DNA of 37,165 nt from an uncultured Bacilli bacterium (GTDB lineage: Bacteria > Bacillota_I > Bacilli_A > RF39 > UBA660): assembly GCA_947623935.1 (NCBI GenBank), contig CANQIE010000011.1:1-37165 (forward strand). Direction: 5' to 3'. Below are positions 28,052 through 35,896 of the stretch, one piece after another (within the stretch, counting starts at the first letter, position 1; every line of letters begins with the position of its first letter). The position numbers and the translations under genes are program-made. The notes beneath the pieces were generated by a model, which saw only the letters and a program-made list of their open reading frames with translations, was not told where the DNA came from and did no database searches.

Positions 28052-28073
28052 AGGATTCTATTTCTAGTACAAT
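28045..28073 (+). promoter_or_regulatory. Divergent sigmaA-like promoter for HIT gene
   Basis: TTGTCA - 17 bp - TACAAT on the plus strand, overlapping the opposite -35. Confidence 0.65.
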
Positions 28074-28094
28074 AAGTTTTAGGAGATGAAAAAG

Positions 28095-28487
28095 ATGGAC
28101 GACTGCATTTTTTGTAAAATTATGAAAGGTGAAATTCCTAGTTATACTATTTATGAAGATGATGAAGTGAAAGTATTTTTAGATATTAATCCTTCGACCA
28201 ATGGGGATGCTTTATTAGTACCTAAAAAACATATCGTGACGATTGATGATTTATCGAGTGATGCTCTTCTTCACTTTTTTGAAGTCACACTTAAAGTTAA
28301 AAAATTAATGGAAGTACGGCTTCATATCGATGGTCTTACCATTTGTCAGAATAATGGACATGGACAAGATGTTAAACACTTTCATGTGCACTTGACCCCT
28401 CGTTATGTAAACGATAATTTAAAACACGACTTTAACAAAGAAATCTTAGTTGATATTGCTAAAGTACACGAACAATTAACGAAATAG
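28095..28487 (+). CDS. HIT family protein
   Basis: 'DDCIFCKIMKGEIPSYTIYEDD', 'NNGHGQDVKHFHVHLTPR' HIT motif; second ATG chosen for AGGAG spacing. Confidence 0.92.
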   Translation: MDDCIFCKIMKGEIPSYTIYEDDEVKVFLDINPSTNGDALLVPKKHIVTIDDLSSDALLHFFEVTLKVKKLMEVRLHIDGLTICQNNGHGQDVKHFHVHLTPRYVNDNLKHDFNKEILVDIAKVHEQLTK

Positions 28488-28514
28488 AAAAAGAGGAAAA
28501 TTTTCCTCTTTTTT
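28487..28514. terminator. Bidirectional terminator
   Basis: AAAAGAGGAAAA/TTTTCCTCTTTT palindrome between converging genes. Confidence 0.8.
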
Positions 28515-28629
28515 AATAGGTTACGCATCCACCAAGAATGATGGCTAGTAAGATATATAATACGACAACGATAACAAATCCTGCGCCACCTTTTGAAGTA
28601 GTCGTATTTTCATTGTTTTGACAAGACAC
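28513..28629 (-). CDS. Small hydrophobic peptide, YjcZ-like (38 aa)
   Basis: Manual translation MSCQNNENTTTSKGGAGFVIVVVLYILLAIILGGCVTY with GTG start and GGAGG RBS; not in the supplied ORF track. Confidence 0.7.
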   Translation of the reverse strand: MSCQNNENTTTSKGGAGFVIVVVLYILLAIILGGCVTY

Positions 28630-28652
28630 GATTTACTACACCTCCTTACTAA

Positions 28653-28733
28653 TTAGATCCAAGCACCAAGTATGATAACTAATAAAATGAATAATACTAA
28701 AACGATAGCTGCGCTTGATACATTATTTCCCAT
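28653..28733 (-). CDS. Small hydrophobic peptide, YjcZ-like (26 aa)
   Basis: Manual translation MGNNVSSAAIVLVLFILLVIILGAWI with GGAGGA RBS; not in the supplied ORF track. Confidence 0.7.
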   Translation of the reverse strand: MGNNVSSAAIVLVLFILLVIILGAWI

Positions 28734-28824
28734 AATTTATTCCTCCTTTTTTATGACTCACATTATTTTATGGGAATAAGACGAATTTGGTGCTACTTCC
28801 AAAAGAAATTTCTTTTAGTAAGTG

Positions 28825-28853
28825 TTGTAATTTAAAAAATAATTTGCTATGAT
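28825..28853 (+). promoter_or_regulatory. sigmaA promoter for PrsA-like gene
   Basis: TTGTAA - 17 bp - TATGAT. Confidence 0.65.
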
Positions 28854-28879
28854 ATTGTTGTATTTTAAAGGAGGAAATT

Positions 28880-29863
28880 ATGAAAAAAATACTACTTTGT
28901 TTAGTCCTTTTACTTTTGGTAACCGGATGTGGCAATCAACCCAAACTAGAAAATGGACAAGAGGCTGTTGTATCATTAAATGATGGAATGATCTCAGTTG
29001 ATGAATTATATCAAGAAATGAAAGATAGTTATGCTATCGGAATCTTACTCGATATGGTTGATGAAAGGATTCTTGCTCAAAAATATCCAGAATCGGATGA
29101 AGAAAAAGAATACATCGATAATCAAATTCAAACTTGGTTATTAACCTTTAAAGACCAAGCAACTTTATTACAAGTTACTCAATCAAAATTAGGAATCTCA
29201 ACGATGGATGGATTAAGAAGTTATCTTTCGCTTCAATTCAAAGAAAATAAAGCCATTGAAGATTATGTTAAAAGTTTAGTCACCGATAAAGAGATTCAAA
29301 AATATTACGATGATAAAGTATTTGGAGATATCAAAGCAAGACATATTTTAATTACATCAGAGGCCACTTCAAGTATGACCGAAAGTGAAAAGAGTGAAAA
29401 AGAAGCCGAAGCACTTCAAAAAGCAAAAGACATCATTGCAAGACTTGATAACGGTGAAGACTTTAGTGAACTTGCTAAAGAGTTCTCTAGTGATGACTCT
29501 AACAAAGATAATGGTGGAGATTTAGGATACTTCTCAACAGGTGAAATGGTGGAAGAATTCGAAACGGCTGCTAAGAAACTAGAAGTTGGAAGTTATACTA
29601 AAGAACCTGTTAAAACGACTTATGGATACCACATCATCCTAAAAGACGATGAAAAAGAAAAAGCTCCACTTGACCAATGGACCGATAAAATTAGAGAAAC
29701 GCTTGCTAACCAAAAGTTAGAAGACGATGCAACATTACAAGTAACTGCTTTAATGGAATTAAGAAAAGAAGCAGGTATGTCAATTGTTGATGACAATCTA
29801 AAAGATCAATATGACTTATTAATGCAACAAATGAAAGATTCTCTAAGAGAAAATAATAATTAA
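28880..29863 (+). CDS. prsA: PrsA-like peptidyl-prolyl isomerase lipoprotein
   Basis: Lipobox VTGC; parvulin domain 'IKARHILITSE...LAKEFSSDDSNKDNGGDLGYFSTGEMVEEFE...YGYHIILKDD'. Confidence 0.92.
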   Translation: MKKILLCLVLLLLVTGCGNQPKLENGQEAVVSLNDGMISVDELYQEMKDSYAIGILLDMVDERILAQKYPESDEEKEYIDNQIQTWLLTFKDQATLLQVTQSKLGISTMDGLRSYLSLQFKENKAIEDYVKSLVTDKEIQKYYDDKVFGDIKARHILITSEATSSMTESEKSEKEAEALQKAKDIIARLDNGEDFSELAKEFSSDDSNKDNGGDLGYFSTGEMVEEFETAAKKLEVGSYTKEPVKTTYGYHIILKDDEKEKAPLDQWTDKIRETLANQKLEDDATLQVTALMELRKEAGMSIVDDNLKDQYDLLMQQMKDSLRENNN

Positions 29864-29868
29864 AAAAC

Positions 29869-29897
29869 AAAAAGAATAGCGTTCAAACTATTCTTTT
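29869..29897. terminator. Bidirectional terminator between prsA-like and recX
   Basis: AAAAGAATAG-cgttcaaa-CTATTCTTTT. Confidence 0.8.
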
Positions 29898-29898
29898 T

Positions 29899-30642
29899 TT
29901 ATTCGTGTATCGAAAATCCTTTTTGAAACATTTTTTGTTTAATCCGAAGTTCTAGTTCAGCTCCTGAATACTTTGGGCTTAATTTCTTGTAGAGTTTATC
30001 GTATTCCTTCTTACGGATAGATTCATCTTCTTCGATTGGATAATGGTCTAAAATCGTAGTAATCATGCTTCGGTCATATCCCATTGTAATAAAATGATTA
30101 ATCATACTTTTAAGCAGTAAGTTCTTACTTTTCGTATGATTGTTTTTGACTTCTTTGGCAATGAGTTTATTTAGCTTTTCTCTTTGAAGATCTTCGGTAT
30201 AAACGGTTAATACCTCTTGTTTGATAGACTCATCTACCCCTCTTTTAGTAAGTTCGTTTGCAATCTTATAAGGTCCATCCATACTTAATAGAATTCGGTC
30301 ATGGACAAAACTTTGAGCAAAGATTTGATCGTTAACATAACCTTGTTTTTCTAATAGTTGAAGGGCTTCTTCGACCATGGTATCTTCATAGCCTTTTTTA
30401 ATTAAAGAAGAGGTAAGTTCTTTCCTACTTCGAAGTCTTCGCTCTAATAATTTAAGGGCCTGATTATAAGCCATATATTTTTGATTCTCTACTTCTAATT
30501 GTAACAAGAGATCCTCATCGATCTCTTTTGTTAATAAAAGATTGTATTTCAAAATTAAATCTTCATGAAGATAAATACTTCCTTCATCTAGTATTAATTC
30601 ATATTCTCCATTTTTTAATTTTTTATATTTTAAAATGTGCAT
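29899..30642 (-). CDS. recX: Regulatory protein RecX
   Basis: 'ALKLLERRLRSRKELTSSLIKKGYEDTMVEEALQLLEKQGYVNDQIFAQSFVHDR'. Confidence 0.9.
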   Translation of the reverse strand: MHILKYKKLKNGEYELILDEGSIYLHEDLILKYNLLLTKEIDEDLLLQLEVENQKYMAYNQALKLLERRLRSRKELTSSLIKKGYEDTMVEEALQLLEKQGYVNDQIFAQSFVHDRILLSMDGPYKIANELTKRGVDESIKQEVLTVYTEDLQREKLNKLIAKEVKNNHTKSKNLLLKSMINHFITMGYDRSMITTILDHYPIEEDESIRKKEYDKLYKKLSPKYSGAELELRIKQKMFQKGFSIHE

Positions 30643-30685
30643 TTACATCACCTATCTCTATTATACCAAGAGAAAAGAAAAAAGA

Positions 30686-30711
30686 CTTAATCTTTTTTTA
30701 CTGTGATTAAG
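30686..30711 (-). terminator. rpoZ terminator nested in the last codons
   Basis: Minus strand CTTAATC-acagtaaaaaaa-GATTAAG-TCTTTTTT; stop TAA lies in the 3' stem. Confidence 0.65.
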
Positions 30712-30887
30712 CCTGCCTCAACTTCTTCTAAAGCTCTTCCAATCGGTTTCTTGGAAGTATATTCATTAATTGGCATTTGGTAATGTCCATTTTGCATCAT
30801 TTCTTTACTTCTTTGTGCCACTATATGAACTAGTTCATACTTTGAATCTACCAAGTTTAAAATCTTATCAATCGATGGAAACAACAT
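30687..30887 (-). CDS. rpoZ: RNA polymerase omega subunit
   Basis: 'SIDKILNLVDSKYELVHIVAQRSKEM...SKKPIGRALEEVEAGLI'. Confidence 0.9.
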   Translation of the reverse strand: MLFPSIDKILNLVDSKYELVHIVAQRSKEMMQNGHYQMPINEYTSKKPIGRALEEVEAGLITVKKD

Positions 30888-30996
30888 AATATCATCCTCC
30901 CCTTTGCTATTTTAAGAATAACCCCATTTACACTTCTTTGCAACACATTAGACAAAATTAGACAGTAATTGACAATGTAAACTTTTTATTCCAAAT

Positions 30997-31016
30997 AAAA
31001 AGACCCGAAGGTCTTA
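30997..31016 (-). terminator. Terminator of CotD-like gene overlapping stop codon
   Basis: AAGACC-cgaa-GGTCTT with A-run on the left. Confidence 0.75.
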
Positions 31017-31349
31017 TCTAAATTGGCAGCATGAACCACATTGCATATTGCTACAAACATTTTCTTCTGAGCAAGTGTAGCAAGGACGATATGTATGTTT
31101 GTAGATGTGATGATTTACTACTCTTGTATGAATAGGGCATACATGAGGTACTTCATGAACGAAAGTACGGTTTACTACTCTTTCTTGAACAGGTCCAACG
31201 ATTGGATTTTGCATTGCTCCACCCATAGCCATCATTGGCATATCTCCCATTTCGGAGTCAACGTTCATATCGATATCTACGGTGTTGTTGTTTCCAACGA
31301 ATTGTGTAGTTAAATCATTGTCTCTATCATAACAACGATCTTGAAACAT
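31014..31349 (-). CDS. CotD-like spore coat family protein
   Basis: 'HVCPIHTRVVNHHIYKHTYRP' and Cys-rich C-terminus resemble CotD. Confidence 0.7.
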   Translation of the reverse strand: MFQDRCYDRDNDLTTQFVGNNNTVDIDMNVDSEMGDMPMMAMGGAMQNPIVGPVQERVVNRTFVHEVPHVCPIHTRVVNHHIYKHTYRPCYTCSEENVCSNMQCGSCCQFR

Positions 31350-31431
31350 TTTTCATTCCTCCTATCTAACATAAGATATGAAAATAGGAAAAAGATACCT
31401 ATCATGTTTGCCCATTATTAGGTATAAAAAA

Positions 31432-31453
31432 ATAATCTCTAAAAGGAGATTAT
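31432..31453 (-). terminator. ffh terminator
   Basis: ATAATCTC-taaaag-GAGATTAT with A-run on the left. Confidence 0.75.
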
Positions 31454-31465
31454 CTCTATAAAAGG

Positions 31466-32782
31466 TTAAAACGGAAACTTCATCTTGCCATTTTGCATTT
31501 GTTTCATCATTACTTTCATTTGATCGAATTGATTTAATAGTTTATTGACTTCGGAAACCGATAGTCCACATCCTTTAGCAATTCTAGTCTTTCTACTGGC
31601 TTTAATAATTTCTGGATGTCTTCTTTCTTGAGGTGTCATCGATAACACAATAGCTTCCGTTCTTGCCATTAGTTTAGGATCGATTTGAATATTGTTAAGT
31701 CCCATCTTGGAAGATCCTGGAAGAAGTTTTAATAAGTTTTCAATAGGACCTAATTTTTTCATCTGTTTCATGGTACTTAAGAAGTCTTCTAAATCAAACT
31801 TCCCTGCTTGCATTCTTTTAGCCGTCTTTTCGGCTTCTTTTTCATCGATGGCTTCCGTTGCTTTTTCGACAAGGGATACAATATCACCCATACCAAGGAT
31901 ACGTCCTGCCATACGTTTAGGATCAAAAGAGTCAAGTCCATCTAATTTTTCAGAAACACCGATAAACTTTATTGGAACATGGGTTAGGTGTCTTACCGAT
32001 AAGGCAACTCCACCTCTCGTATCACCATCTAACTTGGTTAAAATAACACCGGTAAGTGGAAGTTTATCGTTAAATCCTTGAATCACATTTATAGCATCTT
32101 GTCCCATCATGGCGTCGATTACTAAAAGTACTTCTTTAGGGTGACAGAATTCATTGATGTTTTGTAATTCTTCCATCAATTCTTCATCAATATGAAGACG
32201 ACCTGCTGTATCAATTAAGACATAATCATAATGATTTTCTTTAGCATAGACTAAAGCATGATCTACTATTTCAACGGGATTTTTCTTCCCTTCTTCGTAA
32301 ACTTCAATGCCTAGTTGTTTTCCAATTTGCTTTAATTGATCAATCGCTGCAGGGCGATAAACATCACACGCAACCAAAAGTGGTTTTTTACTGTGTTTTT
32401 TTCTTAAAAAGTTAGCAAGTTTTCCAATCGTCGTTGTTTTACCTGAACCTTGAAGACCTACTAGCATCAAACATGCAGGTTTTCCTTCTAGATTTAAAGG
32501 TTCACTCTCGCCTCCTAGTAACTCTGTTAATTCATCTTGTACAATCTTAACAAATAAATCTCCCGGTTTAATACTCTTTTGTACTTCTTCACCTAAGGCT
32601 TTTTCTTTAACCGTATTGGTAAATTCTTTTACCACTTGATAGTTTACATCGGCCTCGAGTAACGCAAGACGAATTTCGCGCATCATATCGGAAATATTCT
32701 CTTCGGTAATCTTGCCATAGCCTTTCATTTTATGAAGTGCATTTTGTAAACGGTCTCCTAAACTTTCAAACATTGTTATCAC
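31466..32782 (-). CDS. ffh: Signal recognition particle protein Ffh
   Basis: 'LVGLQGSGKTTTIGKLA', 'DTAGRLHIDEELMEEL', 'LTKLDGDTRGGVALS', Met-rich M domain. Confidence 0.97.
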   Translation of the reverse strand: MITMFESLGDRLQNALHKMKGYGKITEENISDMMREIRLALLEADVNYQVVKEFTNTVKEKALGEEVQKSIKPGDLFVKIVQDELTELLGGESEPLNLEGKPACLMLVGLQGSGKTTTIGKLANFLRKKHSKKPLLVACDVYRPAAIDQLKQIGKQLGIEVYEEGKKNPVEIVDHALVYAKENHYDYVLIDTAGRLHIDEELMEELQNINEFCHPKEVLLVIDAMMGQDAINVIQGFNDKLPLTGVILTKLDGDTRGGVALSVRHLTHVPIKFIGVSEKLDGLDSFDPKRMAGRILGMGDIVSLVEKATEAIDEKEAEKTAKRMQAGKFDLEDFLSTMKQMKKLGPIENLLKLLPGSSKMGLNNIQIDPKLMARTEAIVLSMTPQERRHPEIIKASRKTRIAKGCGLSVSEVNKLLNQFDQMKVMMKQMQNGKMKFPF

Positions 32783-32849
32783 CTAGTTCCTACATTTTAT
32801 TATATAATAAATAGCTTTAATTGCAAAGAAAAAGAGCAAATTGTACTCT

Positions 32850-33227
32850 TTATTTCTTTCGATAGACAAGCAGTTTCATCGGATTTTCTTTTTCTTGTTC
32901 TTTATTTTCTTCTAACGTGATAGCATCGGTTGCAAGACCTAAAGCAATTAATTTATCAACAGGATCAAAATACCAAGTCCAAGGTTCTTTTTCTATAAGT
33001 CCCATTTGTTGGATAGAAATACCTTCTTCCTTGTCTTTTGTTAATCCAATTTGATCCAAGTACATTTCGACAAACGGTTTTACACGGTTCGTAGCTGATT
33101 TACAAAAATAATACTTTTGTAATAATCCTGCTATTTGAATATGTTCATCAAGAGCAAGGTAAGTAGCATCTTCAAAAAGCATGTCAACATTTTCAACTGT
33201 TAATCTTTTTTTTCTTTCTAAATTCAT
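32850..33227 (-). CDS. Protein of unknown function between HerA-like gene and ffh
   Basis: Start at MNLERKKRL with GGGAGG RBS (track start 33281 lacks an RBS). Confidence 0.75.
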   Translation of the reverse strand: MNLERKKRLTVENVDMLFEDATYLALDEHIQIAGLLQKYYFCKSATNRVKPFVEMYLDQIGLTKDKEEGISIQQMGLIEKEPWTWYFDPVDKLIALGLATDAITLEENKEQEKENPMKLLVYRKK

Positions 33228-33289
33228 CTGTATTCCTCCCCAAGCGTTGCCTAGTTTAGCAGAAAAAAAAGAAGCTGTCAATACTTCTT

Positions 33290-35569
33290 TTAAATTGCAG
33301 TATTAGAATCTATTGGAGTGTCTCCTATAAAATCTGGAACCGGTGATACCACAGGAGCAGGATTATTTATCACATTAGTAGGATCTGGAATATTAGATAC
33401 GGTATTAAAATCGATGACATTTGGTATGGTACTTGTCGTGTTTGAAGTGATATTTATATCTGCAACCGGCTCCGTTGTATTAATATCTATTGTGTTTGAT
33501 ATGGTGTTTGGCATGGTATTCGATGTCGTATTCAAAGGTGCAACGGGATCTGGAGTAATAGATGCTGTATTAAAATCAATAGTATTTGGAATAACTTTTG
33601 TAGGGTCGTTTGCAGTAGTATTCATACCTGTAACTGGCTCCGTTGGTTTGACTAAAAGATCAGGAATTGATGTCGTACTTTCTTGTGGTTCATCTTGAGG
33701 TGCATCAAGAGCATTATCAGTTCCAAAATGGATAAACTTACCATTAGGTTCTTCTTTTGGAGGAGTAACGGTAACTTCCTTTTTTTCTTCGACAACAGTG
33801 GTCTCTACTTGAGAAGTAGTCCATCTATTAAAGACATCGGCATTGGCACTGTATGGAGCAGGATCGGGCATTTCCATATGCACAATCAATGGAATTTTAA
33901 ATGCTGTCCCAAAAGCCATACAGTTTCCAGGCTGTAATGTTTTTTGTTTTTCCACGATTTCTTCACTAATGTTAGGTACCATTTTTTTGATGTATTCAAT
34001 ATCACGAGGATGGTTCATTTTAAAGATTAAGAAATTGGAACACTGCGAAATTACAGTTTCACTAATTTCTACTGGACGTTGTGAAATAAGATTTAAAATA
34101 ATTCCATATTTACGACCTTCTTTGGCAATACGATCGAAGATATTATATCCTAAGATAAATTCGTCGGTATCGTGTTGAATATAACGATGAGCTTCTTCCA
34201 AGAAAAGGTTAAATGGAAGACTGCCTCGATCTTTTAAAGCCTTAGTAAACTCAAATAAAATTCTAGAAAAGATTTTGGTCAATGTCTTAGCAAAGCTATC
34301 ATCGACATCGTCCAAATTAAAGTTTACAATCTGGCATTTATTTTTTCCATCACTGGACATAATTAAGGACGTAATAAATTGTTGGGTCGTCATGTACGTT
34401 CTACATTCAAAGTACTTGGCATAGTTTCCTGTAATGAGCGAATGAAGTCGTACTCTAATGGTTACCGCATCTCCGTACGTGTTTTCATTTCGTAACCAGC
34501 CTTCACTAATAAGGGTGAAGTTTAAGGCTTTCTCTAAATCTTCTAGCGTAAAGAAACATTTTTCTTGTGGTTCATAATTATCTAATTCCGGTTGAATAAA
34601 ATCAGATACATATTGGGTAATTAACACACTTTCAGCAAATTGTCCATTGGAATCAATTGCAAAACATTCTCTAAATTTACGCACATAACCAATACCTTGG
34701 ATCTCTGCTTCTAAGTTAAATTGAGGAGTTGAGCAACTTCCAATAATCGAGAAAATATCGTTTCGTTTAGAAGTTGAAGTTTCATTCGAATATAGAACGG
34801 TCATAATGGCCTTAGCAATTAAATGGTTTTTATAAGTATCTGCATTGACATTCTTTTGATTAAAGATGTAGACAAGTTTACACATCCGTTCAATAATTGG
34901 TAATTGAGAGTGTGCGGTGACTCCAAGTAACAAAGCAAAGTCATCGGTATTTAAAAGCCATAAAGGCACTTTCAACTGTTCGGTATCGGGTTCGTTATAA
35001 TTGGTGGTATAAAATTTAAAATGATAATTGGGGTTTAATTTGTTGATATCTTTAAACGCATTTCGATATTCACCGGAAGAATCAAAGATGAAGAAATTAG
35101 AACGTGATGGAACAAAAGAAGGATCGTTAAATACATTTTGTAAAAGACGGGCAACTCCACACGATTTACCACTTCCACTATTACCAAAAATAGCCATGTG
35201 GTTACTAAAGATATCGTTGATGTTGACACGAATGAAACAGTTATCGTATAAAGGACTAACACCTAATTTCATGTTATCCTTTTTTTCTACTCCTACAATT
35301 AAAAGCATTTCTTCGGGCGTAATAATACGCACCCTAGCATTTAAGTTCGGTTTACGAATAACTCCTCCTACAAAGCGATCTCCTTCAAGTTCTCCTAAAA
35401 AATGTACTTTAACTGCATCTTCGGTAATATCGTCTACTTCTCCTAAAATCTTCTTTTTCTCATCCTCAAAAACAACGTGTAAGTTCATTAGGTTCGTAGC
35501 CAAAAGTGTATTTTGGGCGACCTTTACCGTTGCTCCTTCATCACTGATATAAATAATTTTCTCAAACAT
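33290..35569 (-). CDS. HerA/FtsK-superfamily ATPase with N/T-rich repetitive tail
   Basis: HAS-barrel-like N-terminus; Walker A MAIFGNSGSGKSCGVARLLQ; Walker B LPFNLFLEEAHRYI; 'LISQRPVEISETVISQCSNFLIFKM'. Confidence 0.88.
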   Translation of the reverse strand: MFEKIIYISDEGATVKVAQNTLLATNLMNLHVVFEDEKKKILGEVDDITEDAVKVHFLGELEGDRFVGGVIRKPNLNARVRIITPEEMLLIVGVEKKDNMKLGVSPLYDNCFIRVNINDIFSNHMAIFGNSGSGKSCGVARLLQNVFNDPSFVPSRSNFFIFDSSGEYRNAFKDINKLNPNYHFKFYTTNYNEPDTEQLKVPLWLLNTDDFALLLGVTAHSQLPIIERMCKLVYIFNQKNVNADTYKNHLIAKAIMTVLYSNETSTSKRNDIFSIIGSCSTPQFNLEAEIQGIGYVRKFRECFAIDSNGQFAESVLITQYVSDFIQPELDNYEPQEKCFFTLEDLEKALNFTLISEGWLRNENTYGDAVTIRVRLHSLITGNYAKYFECRTYMTTQQFITSLIMSSDGKNKCQIVNFNLDDVDDSFAKTLTKIFSRILFEFTKALKDRGSLPFNLFLEEAHRYIQHDTDEFILGYNIFDRIAKEGRKYGIILNLISQRPVEISETVISQCSNFLIFKMNHPRDIEYIKKMVPNISEEIVEKQKTLQPGNCMAFGTAFKIPLIVHMEMPDPAPYSANADVFNRWTTSQVETTVVEEKKEVTVTPPKEEPNGKFIHFGTDNALDAPQDEPQESTTSIPDLLVKPTEPVTGMNTTANDPTKVIPNTIDFNTASITPDPVAPLNTTSNTMPNTISNTIDINTTEPVADINITSNTTSTIPNVIDFNTVSNIPDPTNVINNPAPVVSPVPDFIGDTPIDSNTAI

Positions 35570-35595
35570 CTTTAAGACCCCTTTTTATATTCCTT

Positions 35596-35889
35596 TTATA
35601 TTATTTTTTCGATTTCCTCAATTAATTTTTTATCCTCTATCTTGGTTAACAATTCTTTTATTTTTATTCTTTTTTCATACAGATGTAATGTTTCTTCGTA
35701 ATATTTTAATTTTTCTTCAACTTGTTTTAATTGATGATGAACAGCATTCCTGCTTACACCTTTATTGTCGGCAATCTCACTTAGAGAATAATCTTCAAAG
35801 TAATAATCTTCGAAATAAGAACGTTGTTTATCGGTAAGTAGTTCTCCATAATAGTCATACAAGTTATTAAAATAAATTTTATCGTTCAT
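35596..35889 (-). CDS. ylxM: YlxM-like UPF0122 HTH protein
   Basis: 'YYGELLTDKQRSYFEDYYFEDYSLSEIADNKGVSRNAVHHQLKQVEEKL', adjacent to ftsY. Confidence 0.9.
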   Translation of the reverse strand: MNDKIYFNNLYDYYGELLTDKQRSYFEDYYFEDYSLSEIADNKGVSRNAVHHQLKQVEEKLKYYEETLHLYEKRIKIKELLTKIEDKKLIEEIEKII

Positions 35890-35896
35890 AAGGCAC

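Noticed and set aside
33318-33698. Plus-strand ORF of 126 aa opposite the HerA-like tail
   Set aside because: Antisense shadow of the repetitive coding region; no independent RBS or domain.
35028-35552. Plus-strand ORF of 174 aa
   Set aside because: Antisense to the conserved HerA ATPase domain; composition typical of shadow ORFs.
33290-35569. HerA-based antiphage defence system (HerA-SIR2/DUF4297/NurA)
   Set aside because: No effector nuclease or SIR2-like partner is recognisable; the location within a housekeeping SRP cluster argues against a defence island.
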